A stretch of DNA of 7,883 bases from Fidelibacterota bacterium UBA7301 (lineage in GTDB: Bacteria; Fidelibacterota; Marinisomatia; Marinisomatales; TCS55), in the NCBI GenBank assembly GCA_002471845.1, contig DKQT01000011.1:355-8237 (forward strand). Direction: 5' to 3'. Shown here piece by piece: positions 1-5,976 of the stretch. The notes beneath the pieces are model-generated. The model searched no databases, had not been told where the DNA came from, and saw only the letters and a program-made list of their open reading frames with translations. The stretch's first letter is position 1; every line of letters starts with the position of its first letter. The translations under genes and the position numbers were made by a program.

Positions 1-98
1 GTGTCCTTGTTATGCACCCCTATATTAAGTATCCAAGCCTTGGATGGGAGGTGTGTCCTCCACTTTTGTGTCCTCCAAATGGGTATATTTGATTATAG
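1..98. other. Leader DNA with short repeats, no recognisable gene
   Basis: This stretch has no convincing coding sequence. Frame 1 is open for about 33 codons from the window edge and frame 3 for a similar length, but neither translation resembles a known protein, and the edge prevents a firm judgement. Visible structure: a perfect inverted repeat ATCCAAG-C-CTTGGAT at 31-45; a short hairpin GGAGG-TGTGT-CCTCC at 47-61; and the 10-mer TGTGTCCTCC twice, at 52-61 and 67-76, with a related GTGTCCTT at 1-8. It could be the tail of an upstream transcription unit or the end of a degraded mobile element. I cannot tell which. Confidence 0.5.
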
Positions 99-127
99 TT
101 GACAATGATTGAGACAGTTAATAAAAA
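99..127 (+). promoter_or_regulatory. Candidate sigma70-type promoter for groESL
   Basis: A perfect -35 hexamer TTGACA (99-104) lies 17 bp before a weak -10 match TAAAAA (122-127, 4 of 6). Transcription would start near 134, so the CIRCE operator at 172-198 would fall in the early transcribed region. A TATAAT box at 260-265, downstream of CIRCE, is an alternative -10 but has no good -35 at the right distance. Which is used is inference. Confidence 0.35.
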
Positions 128-171
128 ATAAAACAATTAATATTATAAGAGGGCATGACCATTATTGTGTT

Positions 172-198
172 TTAGCACTCTATCTAAAAGAGTGCTAA
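172..198 (+). promoter_or_regulatory. CIRCE operator (HrcA-binding inverted repeat)
   Basis: The sequence is a perfect inverted repeat, TTAGCACTC at 172-180 and GAGTGCTAA at 190-198, with a 9-nt spacer (TATCTAAAA). It matches the CIRCE consensus TTAGCACTC-N9-GAGTGCTAA at every arm position. In established biology the repressor HrcA binds CIRCE to repress groESL and dnaK operons, and repression is relieved when GroEL is titrated by unfolded protein after heat stress. It lies 113 nt upstream of the groES ATG, the expected context. hrcA itself is not in the window. Confidence 0.97.
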
Positions 199-311
199 AA
201 ATAGTTGAAAAATCATATTTTTCACTGCTAACTTCCGCGCTGCATAATCGCAGAAAACGTATAATAACGAAAATATAACTAACGAATTAAAATAAAACAG
301 GAGAAAGCGAA

Positions 312-602
312 ATGGCACTAAAAGTAAAGCCTTTGGCTGATCGTGTTGTGGTCGAACCGGCTGCGGCTGAAGAAGTTTCCACTGGTGGAATTATTCTTCC
401 CGATACCGCCCAGGAAAAACCACAGCAAGGTACTGTCATCGCAACAGGCCCCGGTAAAGTATCCGATGCGGGCAACACCGTTGCAATGGAAGTAAAAAAA
501 GGAGATAAGATCCTCTATGGTAAATATAGCGGGACTGAATTCTCATTTGAAGGAACAGATTATCTCATCATGCGCGAGAGTGATATTCTCGCTGTCCTAT
601 AA
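312..602 (+). CDS. groES: Co-chaperonin GroES (Hsp10, Cpn10)
   Basis: This 96-aa protein is the usual length for GroES, the heptameric cytoplasmic lid that caps the GroEL cylinder and drives the ATP-dependent folding cycle. Seen directly: the N-terminal KVKPLADRVVVEP strand; the mobile loop at about residues 17-35 with the GroEL-binding hydrophobic GGIILP (25-30); GPGK at about 46-49; and the C-terminal segment YLIMRESDILAVL. The ATG at 312 is supported by a strong Shine-Dalgarno AGGAGA at 299-304, seven bases upstream. The gene is followed after 14 nt by groEL and preceded by CIRCE, so it is the first gene of an HrcA-type heat-shock operon. Nothing is missing or unusual. Confidence 0.98.
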   Translation: MALKVKPLADRVVVEPAAAEEVSTGGIILPDTAQEKPQQGTVIATGPGKVSDAGNTVAMEVKKGDKILYGKYSGTEFSFEGTDYLIMRESDILAVL

Positions 603-616
603 GGAGAAAATAAATT

Positions 617-2251
617 ATGGCTAAAGAAATCTCATACGATCTCGAAGCACGTAACGCCCTAAAGGCCGGTGTGGATAAACTTGCCAACGCGGTAAGAGTT
701 ACCCTCGGACCTAAAGGTCGAAATGTTGTAATCGAAAAGAAATTTGGCGCACCGACTATTACTAAAGACGGTGTAACAGTTGCCAAAGAAATTGAATTAG
801 ATAACAAATTGGAAGACGTAGGAGCGCAGATGGTGAAGGAAGTTGCTTCCAAAACATCTGATGTTGCCGGTGACGGTACTACAACCGCTACTGTTTTGGC
901 CCAAACCCTAGTTGCTGAAGGCCTGAAAAATGTGACTGCCGGCGCTAATCCCATGTCCATCAAACGCGGTATTGATGCCGCAGCCGGTGCTGTGGTTAAC
1001 GCACTCCAAGCCCAAAGCAAAGACTTACCCGATTCAGAGCAGATTGCCAATGTCGGTAAAATCTCTGCCAACAATGACCAGGAAATCGGTGAAAAAATTG
1101 CCGAAGCCATGGAAAAAGTGGGTAAAGATGGTGTCATCACTGTTGAGGAATCCAAAACAGCTGAAACTTTCTTGGAAACAGTTGAAGGTATGCAGTTCGA
1201 TCGCGGATACTTGTCTCCCTATTTTGTTACCAATTCTGACAATATGGAAGCGGAACTGGAAGATCCTTACATCCTGATCTACGACAAAAAGATCTCTAAC
1301 ATGAAAGACCTGCTTCCTTTATTGGAAAAAGTCGTTCAAACCGGTAAACCGGTTATGATCATCGCTGAAGATGTAGAGGGCGAAGCCCTGGCCACTTTGG
1401 TGGTGAACAAACTCCGTGGTACATTCAAAGTATTGGCTGTGAAGGCACCTGGATTTGGTGATCGGCGCAAAGCCATGCTGGAAGATATTGCTGTATTGAC
1501 CGGTGGAACCGTCATTTCTGAAGATGCAGGATATAAACTGGAAAATGCGACCTTGGATTACCTTGGTACAGCGAAACGTGTTGTTTCTGATAAAGACGAC
1601 TCAACGATTGTCGGCGGAAACGGTACCGGGGATTCCATAAAAGCACGTATCAATGAGATCAAGGTCCAGATTGATAAAACAACCTCCGATTACGATCGTG
1701 AAAAACTGCAGGAACGACTGGCAAAATTATCCGGTGGTGTTGCAGTGATTAATGTTGGTGCTGCCACGGAAATAGAAATGAAAGAAAAGAAAGCTCGTGT
1801 GGAAGATGCCTTGCATGCCACCCGTGCCGCTGTAGAAGAAGGGATTATCCCCGGTGGCGGTGTAGCTCTGCTACGCACTGTTTCTGCTTTGGCTAAATTA
1901 AAAGTGGAAGGTGACCAGGCAGTCGGTGTTGATATTATGCGCCGAGCACTGGATGCTCCCATTCGTCAGATCTGCGCCAACGCTGGTGCTGAACCGTCAA
2001 TCGTAGCGCAAGCCGTCAGTGAAGGTAAAGGTGACTATGGTTTTGATGCCCGCACAGGTGAATATGTTAACATGTTCAAAGCCGGCATCATTGATCCGAC
2101 TAAAGTTGCCCGTGTGGCGGTTGAAAATGCTGCCTCAATTGCGGGTATGATTTTGACGACTGAAGCTGCCGTTACGGAAATTCCTGAGAAGGAAGCAGCG
2201 CCGATGCCTCCAATGGACCCAGGCATGGGCGGTATGGGCGGCATGATGTAA
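617..2251 (+). CDS. groEL: Chaperonin GroEL (Hsp60, Cpn60)
   Basis: This 544-aa protein is full length for GroEL (E. coli has 548 residues), the cytoplasmic tetradecameric ATPase that encloses non-native proteins under GroES. Visible signatures are TLGPKGRNVVIEKKFGAPT at 29-47, the ATP-site Asp51 in TKDG, the nucleotide-binding GDGTTTATVLA at 85-95, the apical-domain stretch MQFDRGYLSPYF, the VEDALHATRAAVEEG segment with the catalytic Asp, and PGGGVALLRT. The C-terminal tail is Met/Gly-rich and ends in GGMGGMM, the typical flexible tail inside the ring cavity. AGGAGA at 602-607 serves as ribosome binding site and partly overlaps the groES stop. A strong terminator follows 26 nt after the stop codon. 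Confidence 0.99.
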   Translation: MAKEISYDLEARNALKAGVDKLANAVRVTLGPKGRNVVIEKKFGAPTITKDGVTVAKEIELDNKLEDVGAQMVKEVASKTSDVAGDGTTTATVLAQTLVAEGLKNVTAGANPMSIKRGIDAAAGAVVNALQAQSKDLPDSEQIANVGKISANNDQEIGEKIAEAMEKVGKDGVITVEESKTAETFLETVEGMQFDRGYLSPYFVTNSDNMEAELEDPYILIYDKKISNMKDLLPLLEKVVQTGKPVMIIAEDVEGEALATLVVNKLRGTFKVLAVKAPGFGDRRKAMLEDIAVLTGGTVISEDAGYKLENATLDYLGTAKRVVSDKDDSTIVGGNGTGDSIKARINEIKVQIDKTTSDYDREKLQERLAKLSGGVAVINVGAATEIEMKEKKARVEDALHATRAAVEEGIIPGGGVALLRTVSALAKLKVEGDQAVGVDIMRRALDAPIRQICANAGAEPSIVAQAVSEGKGDYGFDARTGEYVNMFKAGIIDPTKVARVAVENAASIAGMILTTEAAVTEIPEKEAAPMPPMDPGMGGMGGMM

Positions 2252-2277
2252 TCTGAGGATTACTCATTCTTTAAAAA

Positions 2278-2309
2278 GCCTCTTTTGGGAAACCGAAAGG
2301 GGCTTTTTT
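2278..2309 (+). terminator. Rho-independent terminator of groESL
   Basis: An 11-bp stem, GCCTCTTTTGG (2278-2288) with CCGAAAGGGGC (2293-2303), contains two G-U wobbles and closes on a GAAA tetraloop of the stable GNRA class (2289-2292). Six T follow at 2304-2309. The A-tract at 2273-2277 can pair with the T-tract and lengthen the stem to 16 bp, so some bidirectional activity is possible. It sits 26 nt after the groEL stop and separates groESL from the folB operon. Confidence 0.93.
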
Positions 2310-2434
2310 GTTATTATTAAATCAATGGTGCCAGTGGACCACCCTTAAACTGCATGGTGTCACATTTACCAGCCTGCATACTAGGGCGCACAAGCAGGAT
2401 GGTTTGGGAATGACAATTATTTTTATTACCCGCC
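2310..2434. other. Structured intergenic DNA between groEL and folB
   Basis: No gene is seen here. There are several repeats and dyads. ATGGTGCCA (2325-2333) and ATGGTGTCA (2354-2362) form an imperfect direct repeat. GTGG-A-CCAC at 2334-2342 is a short palindrome, and GGTG (2327-2330) can alternatively pair with CACC (2340-2343). The longer inverted repeat ACCAGCCTGC (2368-2377) and GCAGGATGGT (2394-2403) matches at 9 of 10 positions around a 16-nt loop. There is no T-tract after that hairpin, so it is not an ordinary terminator. It could be a regulatory RNA structure or a worn-down mobile-element end; both readings are inference. Confidence 0.5.
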
Positions 2435-2464
2435 TTGACTAGCGAAGACCTCCTCGAGTAAATT
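2435..2464 (+). promoter_or_regulatory. Candidate promoter of the folB operon
   Basis: A -35 match TTGACT (2435-2440, 5 of 6) is followed after 18 bp by a -10-like TAAATT (2459-2464, 4 of 6). Transcription would begin around 2471, only about 3 nt before the folB ATG at 2474, giving a leaderless or nearly leaderless mRNA. That agrees with the absence of any Shine-Dalgarno sequence before folB. The preceding groESL terminator makes a promoter somewhere in this interval necessary, but the exact one is inferred. Confidence 0.45.
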
Positions 2465-2473
2465 CTTTATCTC

Positions 2474-2842
2474 ATGGGTATCATTCGTTTAAAAAATATG
2501 CAGTTCTACGGCTTCCATGGTGTCAGCGAATCGGAAAAACATTTAGGCGGCCGTTTTGAAGTGGATGCAGAAATGAAACTTTCCCTGAAAGCAGCCTGTG
2601 ATTCAGATGACTTAAAAGACACTATCAATTATGAAGCGATTTACCATACAGTTGACGCTTGTGTGAAAAATGATAAATTTTACCTGATTGAAGCATTGGC
2701 CAATTCCATTGCCAGGGATATTTTAAAAAACCACCCTGTTGATTCCATAACCGTACGGGTGAGAAAACCCCATGCCCCCGTGCATGGTGTATTGGATACG
2801 GTGGAAGTGGAGCTTGAACGCTTCAAGGCGGACTATGATTGA
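2474..2842 (+). CDS. folB: Dihydroneopterin aldolase FolB
   Basis: This 122-aa protein, typical of the family, converts 7,8-dihydroneopterin to 6-hydroxymethyl-7,8-dihydropterin and glycolaldehyde in cytoplasmic folate synthesis. Compared with the well-studied S. aureus enzyme, the key residues are in place: FYGFHGV at 11-17 followed by catalytic Glu21, Tyr53 in the DTINYEAIY stretch, substrate-anchoring Glu73 in LIEALA, and catalytic Lys99 in VRVRKPHAP. The start has no Shine-Dalgarno; I chose this ATG because the family begins with exactly this I-x-L-K/x-N/G-M-x-F-Y-G pattern. It is the first gene of the ten-gene run and overlaps folK by 8 nt, so the next step of the pathway is translationally linked. 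Confidence 0.95.
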   Translation: MGIIRLKNMQFYGFHGVSESEKHLGGRFEVDAEMKLSLKAACDSDDLKDTINYEAIYHTVDACVKNDKFYLIEALANSIARDILKNHPVDSITVRVRKPHAPVHGVLDTVEVELERFKADYD

Positions 2843-3341
2843 ATTAGTCTACCTCGGACTTGGATCAAATATCGGCGACAGGGAAACAAACATTTTTTCA
2901 TCCATCGCTGCCCTTGAGGTCAGGGATGAAATACATGTGAGCCGCACCGCTTCCATTTATGAAACCGACCCATTGTATAATACCGATCAGCCTTCGTTCC
3001 TCAATACAGTTGTGGAACTAAAAACGGAATTGGATCCTGAAGTGATGCTACAGGTTTGCAAGGGGATTGAACTTATGTTAGGCCGTCCCGAAGAAAATGA
3101 AAAAAATGAACCTCGGGTAATTGATATGGATATCCTCGCCTATGAAACCAAAATGATTGAATTAGAACATTTAATTATTCCCCATCCTGAGATTATTGCC
3201 CGTAAGTTTGTCCTTGTTCCATGGGCAGAACTTGCACCGGATTTCACCGTGCAGGGATTTGGCCGAACTGTTTCAGAATTATTAGCATTATGTCCGGATA
3301 CATCTGAGGTCCGGCTGCACCATTTGGAAAAATCCGCATGA
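2835..3341 (+). CDS. folK: HPPK, 6-hydroxymethyl-7,8-dihydropterin pyrophosphokinase FolK
   Basis: The 168-aa protein transfers pyrophosphate from ATP to the FolB product, giving the substrate for dihydropteroate synthase. Signatures are VYLGLGSNIGDR at 5-16, the YETDP segment at 42-46, QPSFLN at 52-57 and the magnesium-binding PRVIDMDIL (93-101) with Asp97 and Asp99. The frame stays open back to an ATG at 2772, but those 21 extra codons overlap folB and are unlike any HPPK. The ATG at 2835 puts the conserved strand directly at the N-terminus and has AAGG a few bases upstream. The region before the DxD motif (PEENEKNEPR) is more acidic than the usual loop, a mild divergence. The last four bases overlap the kinase gene as ATGA. 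Confidence 0.95.
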   Translation: MIELVYLGLGSNIGDRETNIFSSIAALEVRDEIHVSRTASIYETDPLYNTDQPSFLNTVVELKTELDPEVMLQVCKGIELMLGRPEENEKNEPRVIDMDILAYETKMIELEHLIIPHPEIIARKFVLVPWAELAPDFTVQGFGRTVSELLALCPDTSEVRLHHLEKSA

Positions 3342-3979
3342 GAAATTTGTATTATGTAGCCATTGAAGGTACTATTGGTGTCGGGAAAACGAGTTTAGCA
3401 AACCTGCTGGCTGACAGGCTGGGGGCAAAGTTAGTCCTTGAATCTTTCGAGGATAATCCATTCCTGGCGGATTTTTATGAAGACCCTGAACGCCATGCCT
3501 TCCAGACTCAGCTTTGGTTTTTGCTACAGCGCTATCAGCAGCAGCAGGATTTGCGCCAGGTAGATATGTTTCACAATTTGATCATTACCGATTATATGTT
3601 TGTAAAGGACCGCCTGTTTGCATCGTTGAATCTGAATGAAAAAGAAATGTCCCTTTATGATACTGTGGCAAACATGATGGAGCGTAATGTGATTCATCCT
3701 GATTTGGTTATTTTTCTCCAAGCTGATATAGATATACTCATGCGCAATATTGCTCGCCGGGGGAGAGAGTTCGAAAAAAATATGTCGGAGGATTATATTG
3801 ATGCCCTGAATCAGGTTTATAACGAATATTTTTTTCGTTACCAGGAAACACCTTTGGTGATTATCAATACCAATAATATTGATTTTGTTCGCAATGATGG
3901 AGATTTGGAAGAAGTCATTAATTATATCCGGCAGCCTGTTGCAGGCACCAAATTTTTTAATCCTACCACCGGGTTATAA
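3338..3979 (+). CDS. Deoxynucleoside kinase (dNK/dAK-dGK family)
   Basis: This 213-aa cytoplasmic kinase should phosphorylate a deoxynucleoside with ATP in the salvage pathway. Visible features are the P-loop GTIGVGKT (11-18), the probable catalytic base Glu35 in ESFEDNPFL, the Gln-rich helix around 60-73, and the LID region RRGREFE at 140-146. The classical D-R-S motif is replaced by TDYMFVKDR (84-92); from memory, FCB relatives also lack a plain DRS, so this is likely a clade trait rather than a defect. Substrate choice (dA, dG or other) cannot be read from sequence. The start overlaps the folK stop by 4 nt. In many Bacteroidota folK and this kinase are fused, as I recall, so adjacency here may show the unfused arrangement. 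Confidence 0.88.
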   Translation: MRNLYYVAIEGTIGVGKTSLANLLADRLGAKLVLESFEDNPFLADFYEDPERHAFQTQLWFLLQRYQQQQDLRQVDMFHNLIITDYMFVKDRLFASLNLNEKEMSLYDTVANMMERNVIHPDLVIFLQADIDILMRNIARRGREFEKNMSEDYIDALNQVYNEYFFRYQETPLVIINTNNIDFVRNDGDLEEVINYIRQPVAGTKFFNPTTGL

Positions 3980-3981
3980 AT

Positions 3982-4155
3982 ATGATCAGGATTCTGATTT
4001 TCGGTGCCTTGGCTTATTTGGTTTTTACATTATTTAAGAAAGCAAAGCTCATTTCAAAACCAAACCAAAAATCTGTAAAAGGAAAAAATTCATATAAAAA
4101 CCTGGATATTAAAGATGCTGATTTTGAAGACCTTGAACAGAAGGAAGATAAATGA
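3982..4155 (+). CDS. Small single-pass membrane protein, unknown function
   Basis: This 57-aa ORF fills the gap between the kinase and doxX. It starts 2 nt after the kinase stop and its TGA overlaps the doxX ATG (ATGA at 4152-4155), so it exactly continues the operon's coupled arrangement. The protein has one hydrophobic helix at about residues 3-18 (ILIFGALAYLVFTLF), then a Lys-rich stretch (19-40) that by the positive-inside rule would stay in the cytoplasm, and an acidic tail ending with NLDIKDADFEDLEQKEDK. Small proteins with an N-terminal helix and a DADFE-like tail seem familiar from FCB genomes, but I cannot name a family with certainty. The N-terminus has no Shine-Dalgarno, so translation probably relies on coupling to the kinase. 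Confidence 0.75.
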   Translation: MIRILIFGALAYLVFTLFKKAKLISKPNQKSVKGKNSYKNLDIKDADFEDLEQKEDK

Positions 4156-4592
4156 AGAAATTGGGTGATTTTTTAAAGGGGAAATGTGAATGCACCCAGG
4201 TGGGCTTGCTCATCCTGCGAATATTGCCGGGGTATTTTTTGGCCGTTAATCATGGCTGGAATAAAATAACACATCCGGAAAAATGGACAAATCTGGGTGG
4301 TGCTGCATCTAAACATTTTGGCGGAATGCTTGATTTCATGGATCCTGTATTTGGATTTTTAGCGGCATTTTCCGAATCCATTTGTGCCGTCCTGGTTTTG
4401 ATTGGGCTTTTCACCCAACCGGCGGCTATTTTAGTTTGTGGTACCATGTTCTTTGCCGCCCTATACCATATTACAGGCACAGGCAACCCTGAAAACGCTT
4501 TAATTTATTTTTCCATTTTTGCGGCTATTGCAGCGGCAGGACCGGGAAAATACAGTATTGATAAAATGTTTCTTTCCAAGTCTGAGGACTAA
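4152..4592 (+). CDS. DoxX family integral membrane protein
   Basis: This 146-aa protein has the DoxX layout: four predicted membrane helices at about 16-33, 65-86, 90-106 and 115-130, a small loop with NHGWNKITHPEKW after helix 1, the acidic SES at 74-76 in helix 2, LFTQPAA before helix 3, and the family-like ending GPGKYSIDKMF (130-140). DoxX proteins are inner-membrane proteins linked to thiosulfate:quinone oxidation, thiol or redox stress in different bacteria, but most members have no assigned reaction, and none can be read here. A good AAGGAA ribosome site at 4141-4146 lies inside the preceding small gene. The stop shares one base with the following dehydrogenase start (TAATG), and the redox neighbours support an electron-transfer context without proving it. 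Confidence 0.87.
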   Translation: MKKLGDFLKGKCECTQVGLLILRILPGYFLAVNHGWNKITHPEKWTNLGGAASKHFGGMLDFMDPVFGFLAAFSESICAVLVLIGLFTQPAAILVCGTMFFAALYHITGTGNPENALIYFSIFAAIAAAGPGKYSIDKMFLSKSED

Positions 4593-5617
4593 TGCACGCC
4601 GCTCGCATCCACGAGCATGGGGGTCTGGAAGTACTAAAATATGAATTGGTCCCCGAGCCCAAACCCGATGTCTGTGAGGTTGTCATCCAGATAAAGGCCT
4701 CGGCCATGAATCATTTGGATTTATGGGTCCGGCGCGGTATAGCCGGGGTGCCCTTACCGATGATCCTCGGGAGCGACGGCGCAGGCGTAATTTCTGAAAT
4801 CGGGGATGATATCACTCAATTCAGCGTGGATGATGAAGTCTGTATTCAGCCACTCACCTATTGCGGCCATTGCCGCTTTTGCTCCAAGGGACAGGAAAAT
4901 TATTGTATTAAAATGGGTATCCTGGGTGAGATGCAGGACGGCACCAATTGCGAATACATCGCCGTCCCGGAACAAAATGTTAGATTGAAACCGGCTCACA
5001 TAAGTTTTGAAGCAGCGGCTGCATTCCCTTTGACTTCCCAAACGGCTTACAGTATGCTTGTCCGCCGGGCAAAAATAGAAACGGGAGAAACCATTTTTGT
5101 TTGGGGCGCCGGTTCAGGTGTGGGAACCATGGCTATCCAGATTGCCAAAGTAAAAGGATGCCAAGTTATAGCAACAGGTGGGAATGAAGCGAAACGTGCC
5201 CACGCCAAATCAATCGGCGCAGACTTAGTGTTGGATCATTATCATGACGATATTGCAAAATCAGTGAAAGAATTCACAGAAGGCCGAGGTGCCGATTTGG
5301 TCTTCGAACATGTGGGAAAAGCCACTTGGGAAACAAGCCTGCGCATCCTTGGGAAGGGGGGTAGATTAGTAACCTGTGGCGCCACAACCGGCCCTGCGGT
5401 GGGGATTGATATTCGCCATTTATTTTTTAAGCAGCAGACAATAATGGGGTCCACTATGGGAGATGTGGCTGCCTTTGACGATTGTTTAACTTTGGTTGCA
5501 GACGGAAAGATCAAACCGGTGGTGGATAAATCATTTCCTTTAAGTGAAATCAAGCTGGCTCATGAACATTTGGAAAATGGCGGACAAATTGGTAAAGTCA
5601 TCCTAATTCCTGAATGA
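4592..5617 (+). CDS. MDR-family zinc-binding dehydrogenase, quinone-oxidoreductase-like
   Basis: This 341-aa protein is a full-length medium-chain dehydrogenase/reductase with an N-terminal GroES-like domain (about 1-130) and a Rossmann domain carrying GAGSGVG at 172-178 for NAD(P)H. The structural-zinc set is intact: Cys91, Cys94, Cys97 and Cys105. The catalytic-zinc positions are not: the segment normally containing the Cys ligand reads AMNHLDLW (38-45), and the usual G-H-E is GSDGAG (60-65). It therefore more likely acts as a zinc-independent reductase of enones, quinones or acyl-type substrates than as an alcohol dehydrogenase. The exact substrate is unknown. A short-spaced GAGGA (4584-4588) precedes the start, and the stop overlaps the ferredoxin start as ATGA. 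Confidence 0.9.
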   Translation: MHAARIHEHGGLEVLKYELVPEPKPDVCEVVIQIKASAMNHLDLWVRRGIAGVPLPMILGSDGAGVISEIGDDITQFSVDDEVCIQPLTYCGHCRFCSKGQENYCIKMGILGEMQDGTNCEYIAVPEQNVRLKPAHISFEAAAAFPLTSQTAYSMLVRRAKIETGETIFVWGAGSGVGTMAIQIAKVKGCQVIATGGNEAKRAHAKSIGADLVLDHYHDDIAKSVKEFTEGRGADLVFEHVGKATWETSLRILGKGGRLVTCGATTGPAVGIDIRHLFFKQQTIMGSTMGDVAAFDDCLTLVADGKIKPVVDKSFPLSEIKLAHEHLENGGQIGKVILIPE

Positions 5618-5976
5618 AGTACAGTAAACATATCTTTATTTGTATCAATGAGCGGGACGAATACAGTGCCAAGGGGGATTGTTCCCGAAAAGGCGGGAAA
5701 GATATCCGCATGAAATTTGTTCAGCTCATTAATGCGCATGGATTAAAAGGTAAGGTCCGCGCCAATAAAAGCGGCTGCTTGGATGCCTGTGAAATGGGTG
5801 CCGCCGTGGTGATTTATCCCCAGGGGATTTGGTATACTGAAGTCCAATTGGATGACGTAGAAGAAATTTTTAACACTTCTGTTTTAGGGGAAGAAGTTGT
5901 GGAACGCATTGCCGCCACAAAAGAAACTTGGGCGGAAATGATGCGTATCAGGAATAACAAAAGGGTAGAAGCATGA
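5614..5976 (+). CDS. Thioredoxin-like [2Fe-2S] ferredoxin
   Basis: This 120-aa protein matches the thioredoxin-fold ferredoxins related to the NuoE C-terminal domain and Aquifex-type 2Fe-2S ferredoxins. The four cluster ligands are in the expected spacing: Cys10 and Cys23 (C-x12-C), then Cys55 and Cys59 (C-x3-C) in SGCLDACEMG. The downstream IYPQGIWYTEVQLDDVEEIF (67-86) is typical of the family. It should be a soluble cytoplasmic one-electron carrier; its partners are unknown. Being coupled to the dehydrogenase by a 4-nt overlap suggests, but does not show, a functional pair. After about residue 90 there is a charged helical extension (ERIAATKETWAEMMRIRNNK). No Shine-Dalgarno is seen, so initiation probably depends on the upstream gene. 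Confidence 0.92.
   Translation: MKYSKHIFICINERDEYSAKGDCSRKGGKDIRMKFVQLINAHGLKGKVRANKSGCLDACEMGAAVVIYPQGIWYTEVQLDDVEEIFNTSVLGEEVVERIAATKETWAEMMRIRNNKRVEA

Noticed and set aside
1..17. Integron attC-like end (CTTGTTATGC)
   Set aside because: It differs from the GTTRRRY core consensus, and no pairing R'' arm or integrase is seen; too little sequence.
84..91. Bacteroidota-type -7 promoter element TATATTTG
   Set aside because: It matches TAnnTTTG, but the nearest TTG upstream (66-68) is too close for the usual -33 spacing, and the 99-127 sigma70-like pair fits better.
1..102. 3' end of an upstream gene in frame 1 (33 open codons ending TGA at 100-102)
   Set aside because: The translation has no recognisable features, and short open runs are expected by chance.
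568..1155. Long minus-strand open frame under groEL (195 codons)
   Set aside because: It is antisense to groES/groEL with no ribosome site, and the translation is low-complexity Ser/Ala/Thr/Leu with no recognisable domain.
972..1277. Plus-strand frame inside groEL
   Set aside because: It is a shifted-frame shadow of the certain groEL gene, with an implausible Lys/Pro-rich translation.
2368..2403. Terminator hairpin upstream of folB
   Set aside because: The loop is 16 nt and no T-tract follows the stem; the true groESL terminator is already at 2278-2309.
2772..2834. N-terminal extension of FolK by 21 residues
   Set aside because: It overlaps folB coding sequence and has no match to HPPK; ATG 2835 gives the conserved VYLGLGSN start.
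5242..5553. Minus-strand open frame inside the dehydrogenase gene
   Set aside because: Antisense shadow with no conserved pattern; the opposite strand is strongly supported.
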